Below, piece after piece: positions 11,528 to 23,574 of a stretch of 64,000 nt of DNA. Within the stretch, counting starts at the first letter, position 1, and each line of letters starts with the position of its first letter. Both the position numbers and the translations under genes were made by a program. The stretch is from Papio anubis (Eukaryota; Chordata; Mammalia; Primates; Cercopithecidae), in the NCBI RefSeq assembly GCF_008728515.1, contig NC_044977.1, positions 1 to 64,000 of the forward strand, read 5' to 3'. The notes beneath the pieces were generated by a model that did no database searches, was not told the origin of the DNA, and saw only the letters and a list, made by a program, of their open reading frames with translations.

Positions 11528-12406
11528 CCTTCATTCTGTTTATATGATATATCACATTGATTTGCATGTTGAACCAGCCTTGCATCTCTAGGATGAATCT
11601 CACTTGGTCATTATGAATTATCTATGTATGTATCATTTAATTCAGTTTGCTAGGTTTATTGCAAATTTTTGCATCAATATTCTCAGATCAAGGAATGAGT
11701 TTGGAAATGTTCTTTCCTTCTCTATTTTTCAGTCTGGTCCTACAGACTTTTTTATTATGACTTAATTTTGTTATTTGTTATTGGTCTGTTCAGGGTTTTT
11801 TAAAATTTTTTCCTAGTTAAATCTTGGTAAGTTGTATATGTCTAAAAATTAATTTCCTCTAGGTTTTCTAATTTGTTGGCATACAATTGCTCATGGTAGC
11901 CGCTAATAATCCTTTGATTTTTTTGAAGCATTGCTTGTAATGTCTCCTTTTTCAATTCTGATTTTATTAATTTGTATCTTCTCTGTTTTTCAGTTAGCCT
12001 GTCTAAATATTTGTCAATTGTTTTACTTTTCAAAAATATCAACTTTTGTTTCATTGATCTTTTGAATTTTCTTCATTTTATTTATTTCTACTCTAATCTT
12101 TATTATATCTTTCCTTCTAATTTTGAGTTTGGTTTGTCCTTTTTAATCTAGTTAATTAAGATGTATTGTTAGGTTATTTATTTGAAGCATTTCTGTTTTT
12201 TATGTATGCACTTACAGTTATACATTTTCCTTTTATAATAGTACCTCTTTTACTATATTCCATAGGTTTTGCTATGCTATATTTCCATTATCATTTGTTT
12301 CAAGAAATTTTTCTATTTTCTTTTTAACTTTTTATTGACCTACTGATTATTCAGGAGCATATTTTTTTAACGTCCAAGTGTTTGTATAGTTTCTGAAATT
12401 CATTTT

Positions 12407-12595
12407 TTAGTTTATTTCTAGTTTTATTCCATTGTGGTCAGAGAAAATGCTTGACATTACTTCAATTTTTTGAATGTTTTTAGACTTGTTACTTAACATA
12501 TGGTCTATCCTTGAGACTAACCCATGTGCTGAGGAGAAGGATGTGTATTCTGTAGCTGTTGGATGAAATTTTCTGTAAATATCTATTAGGTTCAT
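12407..12595 (-). pseudogene. L1 ORF2 endonuclease fragment
   Basis: The frame contains NLIDIYRKFHP followed by EYTSFSSAHG, SRIDHMLSN and IFSDHNGIKLEIN. These are the C-terminal motifs of the L1 APE-like endonuclease, including the SDH triad whose His and Asp are catalytic. The rest of the domain is in other frames or degraded, so no active enzyme is encoded. Confidence 0.9.
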
Positions 12596-15500
12596 TCATT
12601 ATATAGTGCAGATTAAGTCTGATGTTTCTTTGTTGATTTTCTGTCTGGAAAGTCTATCCAATGACTAGAGTGGGATGTTGAAGTGTCCAGCCACTATTGT
12701 GTTGAGGTCTCTTTCTTTAGCTCTTACAATATTTTCTTCATTTATCTAGGTGCTTTAGTGTTGGGTGTATATATATTTCCAATTATTATATCCTCTTGAT
12801 GAATTGATCTCTATATTATTATATAATGACCTTCTTAATCTCTTCCTACAGTCTTTTGTTGAAATCTATTTTTGTCTGGTGTAAATATAGCTATTTCTGA
12901 TCTTTTTTGGTTTCTATTGGCCTGGAGTAACTTTTCCCATCCTTTTATTTTCAGTCTAAATGTATCTTTATAAGTTTTTTTTTGTTTGTTTGTTTGTTTT
13001 TTGGCCACAGACTATTGTCTTGCTTCTCTATCCAGTCATCCACTATTTGTCTTTTGATTGGAGTATTTAGTTTAATTACATTCAATGTTATTACTGATAA
13101 GCTCTTACTCCTGCCATTTTATTTGTTTTCTGATTGATTTTTGTTCTTTCATCCTTCTTTTCTTTCTTCCTGTCTTCCTTTTAGTGAAGGTGATTTCTCC
13201 TGTAATATAATCAAATTTCTTGCTTTTTACTTTTTGTACATCTGTCGTATGCTTTCTGATTTGAAATTACCATAAGGCATGAAAATAGTATCTTATAACA
13301 CATCATTTTAGACAGTAGACAATTTAACACTGATTGCATAAACAAAGAAACAAGCAAAGCAACTAATAAAAGCTCTACACTTTAATTTTATTGCCATTCT
13401 TTTAATCTTTTTGTTGTTTCTCTTCAATCCCTATTTTAATGTCCATGTCTTGGAAATATGTTGTAGTTATTTTTTTTTATTGGTTGTTTACTCTATTTGA
13501 GATTTTTGCACACCATAATTACCGTGTTATAACATTCTGTGTTTTTCCGTGTGCTATTACTAATGAGTTTTGTACTTTCAGATGATTTCTTATTGCTCAC
13601 TTTTTTTCTCTCAGGTTAAGAACTCCCTTTAGAATTTCCTGTAGGACATGTCAGTTATTAATGAAATCCATCAGTTTTTGTTTGTCGGGAAAAGTTCTTA
13701 TTTCTCCATCAGGTTTAAAGGACATTTTTGCCAGATACATTATTCTAAAGTAAAAGTCTTCTTTTCTTCAGGTTTTTTAATATGTCATGCCATTCTCTCA
13801 GCCTGTAAATTTCCCCCTGAAAAGTCTGCTGTTAGATGTATTTGGGGTTCCACTGAATGTTATTTGTGTCTCTTCTCTCGCTGCTTTTAGAATCATTTCT
13901 TTATCCTGAACCGTTGGGAGTTCAGTTAAGTGCCTAGAGGTGGTCTTCTTTGGGTTAAATCTGCTTGATGTTCTGTAACTTTCTTGTACTCGAATGTTGA
14001 TATCGAATGTTGGGGAACTGCTTAATATTATTTAACACTATTTCTTTAAATAAATGTTTAATCTCTTTTTCTACCTCCCTTTAAGGGCAATAACTCTTAG
14101 ATTTGCTATTTTGAAGCTATTGTTTTTAGATTTTGTAGGCATGCTTTAGTTTTTATTCCTTTTTGTCTCCTCTGACTTTGTATTTTCAAATAGTCTGACT
14201 TCAAGTTCACTAAATCTATCTTCGTCTTGATCAATTCTTTAAGTAATTCTGATGCATTCTTCAGTATAACAATTGCATTTTAACTTCAAAATTTCTGCTT
14301 TATTCTTTTTATTTCAATCTCATTGTTAAATTTATCTGCTAGAATTTGGGATTTTTTTCTCTGTGTTATATTGCATTTCTTTGTATTACCTCAACCAGCT
14401 ATTTTGGATTTCCTGCATGAAAGGTCACATATCTGTTTTTCCAGGATTTTTCCCGGGTGCCTTACTTAGCTTGCTTGGTGAGGTCATGTTTTCCTGGATG
14501 TTCTTGATACTTGTAGATGTTCATTTATATCTGGGCATTGAAGAGTTCTGTCTTTATTGTAGTCTTCAGAGTCTGGGCTTGTTTGTGCCTATTATTTTGG
14601 GGAACACTTTCCAGGTATTCAAAGCGACTTGGGTCCCAAACCCAATAACACAGTAGTTTATGCAAACACGTAGAGGTACTGCCTTGGTGGCCTTGGATTA
14701 ACATCAAGAAAAATTTTCTTGATTTATCAAGTAGAGACTCTTGTTGTCTTCCCTTACTTTCTCTCAAACCAGCAGTCTCTCTTTCTGTGCAGAGGCATGT
14801 GGAGCTGGAATTGGGGTAACATAAGCACCGCTGTGGCCACCACCACTGAGACTGTGCTGGTTCACACCTGAAGTAGGCACAGAACTTGGTCTCACCCAAG
14901 GCCCACTGTAACCACTACTTGGCTACAATATAAGTTTACTCAAAGCCCTAGGACTCTATGATTAATAGATGACAAAGCCATCCAGGTTTGTGTCTCTGCC
15001 TACAGGGTGGCAATTTCCATGAGTGGGTCCATAGATGCTATCTGGAAGCCCAAGATTAAAGTATAGAATCTTTAAATTGTACCTGCTCTTCTATTTTACT
15101 GTAGCTAACCTGGCACTTAGGGCATAAGACTAAGTATTTTCTACCCTTCCTTCCCCTGTTTGCAGGCAGAGGAGCTTCTTCTATAACTCCCAACATCACT
15201 GGTCCATGGGAGGATTCTGCCCAAGGACTCTTTAGTTAGCTTGTGATAAATTCTGCAATGCTTGGGACTCAACCTTTGGTCCAGGGCAAGTGCAGAAATG
15301 CTGACCAAGCCCCTAGGCCTGGACTCAGGGACTCTAAGAATCTGCTTGGTGCTCTACCTCACTGTGCGTGAGCTGGTATATCAGGTGCAACACAGAGTTC
15401 CCTTTACTTTCCCCACTGCTTTTCTCAAACAGAAGAAGTCTTTCACCATAGCTACCACAGCTGGAAATGTGCTGGGTCACACCTGAAGTTAGCACTTCTC

Positions 15501-16330
15501 AGGCCCAATACCCATGGTGTATTGCCTGGGTATCACTGTTTTTATTCTGGGTACAGGGGTTCTTCAGTCAGCAGGTGAGGAATTCTGCCAGGTCTTTACT
15601 GACATGGCAGCACTGACTTTAATGTTAAGTCCCCCAGTCACTGTGCTCTCGCTCTCCCAAATTCACAGGTTTCTCTGTGTTGTGTGGCTGCTGCTGGGTG
15701 GGGGTGGGGGAGTGTTGTTGTGAGCACTCCCTTAGCTGCTCTGGCTGGTGTCCCAGTAGGCCACATTCTCCCCACCCTCCACATTCCACCGGCAGTATGA
15801 CTTGCCTAATAATTGAAGTCCTTGTGGCCTAGACTGCCTCTTAAGTCCTCTTAGGGTCCAATAGCACTTCAACTCATGATGGCAAGGCTTGTAACAACTC
15901 AAGCTCCCAACACTGAGATGGGAGATTTTCTTCTTGCTGGGGCCAATCCAAATTCTCCCTCTATTGGCAGATGTCATGTCAGCTGAGTACAATCTGGTTC
16001 TGCTTTTCACTGTGACAGGGCAGTACTGAGTTTATTGCAAAACCTCACAAACTGTGCTCTCCCTCTCCCAAACATATGATCTCTGCACCACGTGACCACT
16101 ACTGGTGGTTGAAAAAGAGGTGGCATCAGTGTTTCCAGACTGTCATTTTCTGTGTCTTCTCCAACGTCTCTTTCAGTGATATGAAGTTAATACCAGGTAC
16201 TGTGAATGCTCACTTACTTATTGGTCCCTTTGACAGAGCTTCTTGAATATAGTGAGTTGTGAAAATTTGGTGTTTTGGTATGGGGATGAGTGGCATAGGC
16301 TTCTATTCTGCCTTCTTACTCTGTCTCTGC

Positions 16331-17120
16331 CTTAAATTTTTTAGATTCAGGGAGTACGTTTGCAGGTTTGTTTCGTGGATATATTGTGTGATGTTGAACT
16401 ATGTGAGATATAATTGATCCCATCATCAAGGTAGTGAGCATAGTATCCATAGTTTCTCACCCCCTGCCCTCCTCTCGTGTCTATTTTTGACATCTTTATA
16501 TTCATGAGAACCCCATGTTTAGATCCCACTTATAGGTAAGAACATGTGGTACTTTGTTTTCTGTTCTTGTAATTTCTCAGGATAACGGCCTCCAGATGCA
16601 TCCATGTTGCTGAACAAGACATGACTGTATTCTTTTTAATGTGTGCATAGTATTTTATGTTGTTTATGTAGCATATATTTCTACTCAATTTATTGATTCA
16701 CATGTAAGTTAATTCTATGTCTTCCCTAATGTGAATAGAAATATGATTAATATACAAGTGCATGTTGGGTTTCCTTTTGTAGAATTTTTAATTTTCTTTT
16801 GGATATATACTCAGTAATGGAATTGCTGGTTTAATGGTACTTCTGTCTTAAATTCTGTGAAAAATCTGCAAACTGCTTTTCACAGTGGCTAAACTAATTT
16901 ACATTCTCACCACAGTGTATAAGCATTCTATTTTCTCTGAAGTCTAACCAGAATTTGTTATTTTACTTTTTAATGGTAGCCATACTGAATAATATGAGAT
17001 GGTATCTTACATTGATTTGCATTTCTCTGATGATTAGTGATGTTGAACATTAAGAAAACCATGCCATTAAAACATTGACAAGGGACATAAGCAGACACTT
17101 CTCAAAAGAAGACACGCAAG
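16331..17120 (-). mobile_element. L1 3' end with inverted 5' segment
   Basis: 16,331-17,050 is antisense L1 3' UTR and ORF2 C-terminus (gatcccacttataggtaagaacatg, ggatatatactcagtaatgg). At 17,051 the orientation flips: accatgccattaaaacattg...gacataagcagacacttctc is the sense strand of the L1 region lying just upstream. This is the signature of twin-primed insertion. Confidence 0.8.
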
Positions 17121-17790
17121 TGGGATTATTATTCTATCAAAATAAGCTGCCTTTCTTTTGAAAAATACAAAATCAGACCATTTGAAAATTAACTTTAATT
17201 TTAGTGATTGACAGTATGTTTCCCCTTCTCTATCTCCTTTTCTTATTTGTGATTTTTTTTCTGATCATTATGAATCCACTCAGCAGTGTAACCTCCATTC
17301 TTAATCTGTGTGAATTGTGCTGATGAACTAGTTAGCTCTCTTAAAATCACCAACAAAAGAGTTTTAAATTTCCTAGTTGGCAATACATTTTTAGCATGAC
17401 ACAGGATACTCTTAGAACAATGACTTCTGGTCCAGGCATTATGGATTATGATAATTAGTTCTCTGGATTTCTATAAGCTTTGAAATTAAGAGATATAAAT
17501 CTAAAATAAATTGGACTTCATACTCTTTACACATTTATTGGGTTTGTTAATTATTCCATAGGAAAACAGATAAAAGACTTTTGTAGAATTCAATTCTGTT
17601 TCACCATATTTAGGGTTACAAGAAGGAACTGACGTAACTGAGAGACTGAATTAACCTCAGTCATCACATGTGATTTTTCTACAGTTTTTTAATGGTACCG
17701 ATGTTCTTTTCAATATGTCAATGCCTAGCTTGGGTTTCTGGGGGAGACATGAGTAGCTAGTACTATCCATCTAAAGCATAATGTTCATTA
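17121..17790. other. Unassigned sequence
   Basis: AT-rich; no repeat, RNA gene or coding signal recognised. Confidence 0.4.
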
Positions 17791-17794
17791 GTTG

Positions 17795-18290
17795 GAATAA
17801 TAGTGTCATAAGATAGTCTTCAAGATGATGCCCTCAATTTCTTTCCTCCCTGCATGCACATGCTCCTCTTTACATTGACAGGTAGAGTCAAATCTCCCAT
17901 TTCTTGAATCTGTGCTGGTCACAATGACTTGTTTTACCAATAGGATACAGCAGAAGTCACATTCTAAGACCTCCAAGGCTAGTTCATAAGAAGATTTGTA
18001 GTATTTCCCTGTGTGTCTTGAGACCAACTACCATGTGTGAGGACTCCAGGTAACATGGAGAGGTCAGATAGGCATCACACACAGCAGCCAATGTGCACTG
18101 CCAGCCATGTGAGTAACCCGTCTAGGCTCTTTAGCCTAGCTGAGCTTTCAGGTAACTTCAGCAGCAGCCAACAAACAGCAACAGCAAGAAAGACTCCAAA
18201 AGAGAACTTTTGTAGCGCTGGTCAACCCACAAAACCATGAGAAATAATGTTATTTAAAATTACTAAACAAATAATAACAATAAACAATAT
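17795..18290 (+). mobile_element. MLT1-like LTR remnant
   Basis: Contains tctcccatttcttgaatctg, tgctggtcacaatgacttg, a ccaaggctag-tcataagaa block, gccagccatgtgagt and an AT-rich gaaataatgtt end, in the order seen in old MaLR (MLT1-type) LTRs. Diverged and partly deleted. The 67-codon frame inside is not a gene. Confidence 0.5.
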
Positions 18291-19299
18291 TAAACAATAA
18301 ATAATTCCTTAAGTTTTGGAATGGCTTACTATTCAGCAAGAGAGAGCTAGAACAAGTACTAAATATTGCAAAATACTGAAAAAGTATAAGTTTACTTGTG
18401 TAATATACTTGTATATTTTAAAGCCATTGACATTTCTGGACAGAGTGTAAAAGTGAGTACTGATTAAATGATTCCCAAGAGTTGTCTGTTGTATCTCAAC
18501 ATCATCACTTACCAATGGGAGCTGTATTTTGCTTTTGGAAAATATACCTTTTAAACTTCATTTAAAAAAATATACTAACAGTTGTTTAGAAAGGCACATG
18601 CTATTTTGAAAAAATTCTGAGAGCACCAGAAAAGTGTAAACTTTCAGCCTCTAATCATATTTATAAGCTGTTTAACCCATAAATCCAAAGTCTGATGGCA
18701 AATACATTTATGTTACGCTGACATTTGGATAAATAAGTTAAACTAACAGTTTTCTTTTTAAATGATAGGCCTTATAATTGGTATAATGTTGAGATGGCTG
18801 CAGTGGATGGGCTTACCACGATAATAACATTTTCTCTTTAATACTTTTTCAGAACATTAAGTGACAACCAGAGAGTCTAAAACTGGGTTACACAGCAGTA
18901 ATAATATCAGAGTGACACTATTTGCAGCATCAGGATTGGAATTCTTGCTGTTGAGGTTGGTGGTAGAAAACTCAATTATGGGTGGCTTCTGCTTCATGCT
19001 TAGATGGTGTGTTGGAACATTTCCTGTTTAGAACTTTCTAACACTTCCTGACTAGAGCTGTTTACAATAGAAACAAACCTCTCCGATTTTGAATTTAGCT
19101 AATTTATTGTTATAATTTGTTCATATGTTTCTACTTTCATGTAGACAGAAATTGTATCTTATACCTCTTTTTCTTCAGCAACGGTGTGCCTGTCACCTAG
19201 TTGAATTGTCAGGTTTGTTGAATAAGTAAAGTAGAATTACACCAGAAGTAAACTATTAAATTTATCAACTTTACTCAGAAAACATATAGCTAAGAAAGA
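18291..19299. other. Unassigned sequence
   Basis: AT-rich, no convincing repeat or gene; only short chance frames. Confidence 0.4.
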
Positions 19300-19570
19300 T
19301 GTATGAATCAATTCACTCACTTATTCAACAAACATTTATTAAGTGACTACAGTATACTATGAGCTAGGAATATGGCAATAAACAAATCTCACCTTGTCTC
19401 AAACTTCAGTGGATCCAGGAGTCTGTAGAAGTTTAATTCTTGCTCAATCAGCAATTCCTTTTCACTGAAGACTTGGCAAGAAGGTTGGAGAAGGCAAGAG
19501 TGTGTGAACCCAGCAGATGTTTGTGATGCACCTACTGTGTGCCAGAAGCTATGGTGTCACAGGATCTGCC
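19300..19570. repeat. Ancient LINE-2-like remnants
   Basis: Two short blocks (ttattcaacaaacatttatt ... gagctaggaatatgg at 19,320-19,375, and atgcacctactgtgtgccag near 19,525) resemble the widely conserved L2 motif. Too short and diverged for orientation or subfamily. Confidence 0.4.
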
Positions 19571-20269
19571 TGTCTCCTAGGAAAGGTGAACACCAAAAAC
19601 ATTATTTTAAGCAACAAAAAATGCCAAGTATGCCAAGTGATGGAGAGGCAAAGCACTGGGTCCCACGAATATAATGGGCACTGGGCCTAGTGCAGGGTCC
19701 AGGTGTCTCTGGCATGGTGCGCACCTAGGTCATTGTTATCCCTCCTTGTTGCTCCTGTTGTCTTCTTCAGTTACATCTGCTTCTCTGCATTTCTTCATTT
19801 TACAGTGTGTGGGATGCAGTTATCTCTGAACAGGAATAAGCAACTGTATACCTGTTATGCTGTGCTTGATGCTCTGCATTGATGTACACTGGGCCCAGGT
19901 TTCCCTGGTGGACTGCTTGGGGCATTCTGATCATCAGGCTCTGAAGACTTGTTCACAGAGGTGTACTTGCCAGACAGGGAAGCCAGAGGTCTGGGGTCAA
20001 AGCCAGAGATCTGGGGTCCTTTGTTGAGGCCACTCTCACCCTGCTTATCTTCCCTGACATACCTAACAGATGAAGCTCAGGTGAGTGATGCATGTCTCTT
20101 TCTTATTGCTCTTTTAGGACAATTATTTAGATGGAAGTAAATGAAAATAATGTTATTAGGGGATAAGATTGAAATCAATCCCATTTGTAAAAAAGGAAGT
20201 AGATTATTTGTGAACTGTAATACTTTATTTTTAGTGAGAAATCACCTTAAAACTTGGAACCTGGATACA
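19571..20269. other. Unassigned sequence
   Basis: No recognised element; a 63-codon plus-strand frame at 19,949 shows no domain. Confidence 0.35.
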
Positions 20270-20480
20270 GGATAATTACTTCATTCTGCAAATGTTCAAA
20301 TGTTTAGTAACAAAGTATATGCCAGGACTGTGCTAGGTACTAGGGATACATGATTGAATATATAGTATAAGATTCCTTGGAGTTTCATATAAATGGCTAA
20401 TGCAGCATATAGACAGTGTGGTAAAAAGATATTTCTGAGATGCACAGAGGATAGGTAATAAAGGGTCTTTGAATAATGGA
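20270..20480. repeat. Ancient LINE-2-like remnant
   Basis: atgccaggactgtgctaggt followed by actagggatacatgattgaa resembles an L2 3' motif. Low similarity. Confidence 0.35.
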
Positions 20481-20619
20481 TAAATGTGCTTGGACGTTTC
20501 ACTCAGGGCTGTTGAAGTTTTTGAAAGTCAGTGGTCTCAGAGTTTTGGCATTTTCAGGCCCTGCTAAGTACTTTATTTCTAGCTGATTATTGGCCACCAT
20601 TACTGATCATCAATTGGCT

Positions 20620-21170
20620 CTGTCTGATCCAGTAACCCCACCACTGGGTATCTACACAAAGGAAAAGAAATCAATGTATCAGAAAGATGCCTGTACTTGT
20701 ATGTTTGTTGCAACACTATTCACAGTAGCACAGATATAAATCAACCTAAATGTCCATCAACAGATGATTGTAGAAAGAGAATGTAGAAAATATACACTAT
20801 GAAATACTATTCAGGCATAAAAAGGAATAAAATCGTAACTTTTGGAGACATATGGATGGAACTGGAGGCCATTATTTTAAGTGAAACAAGCCAGACACAG
20901 AGTAAACATTATATTTTATCACTCGTAAGTGGGTGCTAAAAGATGTGTAGGTATTGATGTAGAGAGTGGAATGATAATGGAGACTCAGCAGGGTGAGGGG
21001 ATGGAAGGGGTGAACAGTGAGAAATTACTTCATGGGTACAACGTGCGTTATTTTGGTGATGGATACCCTAAAAGCCCTGACTTCGCCACTGTGCAATCCA
21101 TGCTTACAGCAAAATTGCACTTGTCACCCATAAATTTATACACAAAAAGTCTTAGACCTCTCTCTCTTCT
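20620..21170 (+). mobile_element. L1 3' end fragment, sense
   Basis: Recognised by caacactattcacagtagc, aatgtccatcaacagatg, gaaatactattcaggcat, tggatggaactggaggccat and a 3' UTR ending near cacttgtcacccataaattt. 5' truncated, no frame. Confidence 0.9.
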
Positions 21171-23574
21171 CTCATAAGCCTCAGAGCTCAGTGATCCCCT
21201 TGGATCTCCTCCGCCTGTTAAGTTTTGACTTTCCTATCTAAGATGATTTTGGGGAGAGATAAGCGAGTGTTTCAGGAAGATGCTCTCAGGCACACTGCTT
21301 CTGAAGAAACAGTAGAGGCTCTTGTGGTGGCCTTTATCTATTCACTGCTTTAAGCAAGGAATAAAGCATCTGTGGCTAAAATGTAAAAAACTGTGCTTCC
21401 AACCCACCCTTCAGACCTGACAGAAGAGATTTTAGAATTTTAAGGGAGCAGCTTTTTCCTGAACCAAAAGGGCAGAGTAGTACAAAGGCCAGTGTCATGT
21501 AAGTACCTTTTCCCCATCTGTAACATAACTCTCAGATACTATTCTCACAGCTGGAATCGGTACAATGTTTTGACTGAGGTACTGGAAAAGCCTATAAGCT
21601 CATTATCATTTGACCATATGAATAATGTAAAATTTAGGCAGAATTTTATTTGAAAGAATTATTTATACAAGTTTTAGTTAGCTGATTTATATTGCGGTTA
21701 TTTCAAACAATAAAAATCAGATTGTCATGTTGTTAGCTAGAAATATTTACAATAACACGTGGTCTTGATTATCTCACATGATGAATTGAAGATGAAAGAA
21801 AAAAGTTTATCTTAGGGAACTCTATGACAGTTTCTGTTTAACTTTGCCTAATAATGACTTCAAACTGTTGTGCATATAGAGGGAACTCCTGACTGAAGAG
21901 ACTTTTTTTGACTATTATGCTGCATTTATTATTGTAACTTTTTAAGATCTGGGGGAACATACCTTTAGTCTCAGTTGGCCCAGTAAATGTTTTGGAGTCA
22001 GCTTCTGTGTCATGTGCTGAGTACTGAAGCAACAGTGGAGACAAGGCTGCTGCCCTCACAGAGTCTGGGGGAGAAAATCTGATGGAGTATGGCAGGGAAC
22101 ACGCTGGGAGCATCCCAGGATGCCAAAAGCGCACACAGATGGAACACCTGAGTTAGAACGGGGGAGGGTCAGACAAGGAGAGGTGTCAGGAAAAACAAGG
22201 AAAGATCTGCAGGAATAGAAACACTCTTGAGAAATCCATGGGGAATGAAAAGAGAATGGCTGAGCAGCAGCAGACTGTCAAGAAGGAAACCAAGAAGTAG
22301 CAGCCAAAGAGGTTGATGGAGAACAAGGAGAAAGATGGTGACACTGAAGTCAAGGAAAGGAAAGTGTTTCAACACTTCTGGAAAACATATCACATGCTCT
22401 GTCTTAACCTTGCTGTTTTACCAGTCATATAGCCACATTCCTGGTTCTGAGATGTCCAGCACTAAAGATGTTTCTTTTAGTTTGCTCAACCCAGCATTTG
22501 CCAGAATAATCTGGGCTCGGTGTGAGTGTGTGCGTGTGTGCACGCACGCCTGTGTGTTCCACTAATATATCACTGGGGCTAGTGTTCTATACAACATAAT
22601 TATAAAACACTAGTTTTTAAAACACTGGTTTTATCCATCCTATGTTCAGCTGCAGCAATACTTACAAAGGTCAACTTTGATCACGTGTCTTAGTTAATAA
22701 AGAAAACAAAACAAACTAATGAATAAAACCCACCCTGCAGTGGCTCTTCATTACCTGTACAATGGAGCCCACCTGGCTTGGCCTCAGTGCCCTGTGCTGA
22801 CTGGCCTTGCTGCCATCTGCCTGCTCCTTTGCCTCCCCTTTCCTCCTGGAGAAGGTAGGGATGATCTGAGCTTTGGCCAGCATGGAACATGTGTCCTTCT
22901 CCTAAAGCAGACCACGTTTTCCTGAGTCCACTTTAATCTCTTTTAAAGCTATAGATCAAACAATTTGTATTTTCTGGCCTCTCCTTTTCTCCCCTTCCAA
23001 TCTCCATAGAGAGATCTGACCTTTCCTTAAAGTTTTTGGTCAGGTCCCAGTCCGTTTGCAGTTTTCCTGGTACGTACTTTACTGGTACATGAATTTTGCT
23101 ATACCAGCCCAGGTTTTTCATTTATGTCTCATTTTATAACATCTTTTTTCTCTTAGAGCTTACTTCACTTATTTATTCAATCTTTCCACAATATAATTGT
23201 ATGTCATATAATTTTATATTTATTTTCATTTCAAATTAAAATAATAATTTTATCATTATTTTCATTGGTATTTATATATCTTTTCTGTAAAAATGGAGAC
23301 TTTCTAAATAGATCTTCATTAATGTTGAAAGGACAAAGCTTTCAAAGCTTTAAGTCTTTGTCTCAGCCAAAGGGAGTTCCCCGCATGAATGAAGGAATGA
23401 AACACTTGCATTGTTGCATTAGATATTATTACAGAGAAAGAGAAACGTGTAATGGAAAATTGCTAACTTTGCCTCAGGGAGATCACGATGATTCACTGAG
23501 AAAGTTTGAATTGGTTTACAAAGCATGGTTCTGAGTTTTCTAGGAGAAGGAGAAAAGTTAGGGTAGGGCATAAG
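21171..23574. other. Unassigned sequence, 2.4 kb
   Basis: The largest repeat-poor block in the left half. It has a short (GT)n/(CG) patch at about 22,520-22,555 and a moderately GC-rich stretch at 22,740-22,860. Overlapping short frames on both strands show no domain, and no splice-flanked exon is obvious. It could be single-copy or an old element I cannot recognise. Confidence 0.4.

Larger units (their letters stand above)
10846..16330 (-). mobile_element. Old L1 (L1M-like), antisense, ORF2 through 5' region
   Basis: From left to right the segment runs backwards through L1: RT catalytic region (about 10,860-11,100), an Alu insertion, the RT N-terminal/linker zone (a 70-codon piece at 11,842-12,054), endonuclease (12,407-12,595), then a long AT-rich antisense section recognisable by blocks such as gttgggtgtatatatatttcc, ORF1-like territory and a more GC-rich 5' region near 15-16.3 kb. 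All frames are broken. Divergence from the L1PA copy next door is large. Confidence 0.85.

Noticed and set aside
14363..14899. 97- and 124-codon overlapping frames
   Set aside because: Lie in the 5' region of the old antisense L1; no recognised domain.
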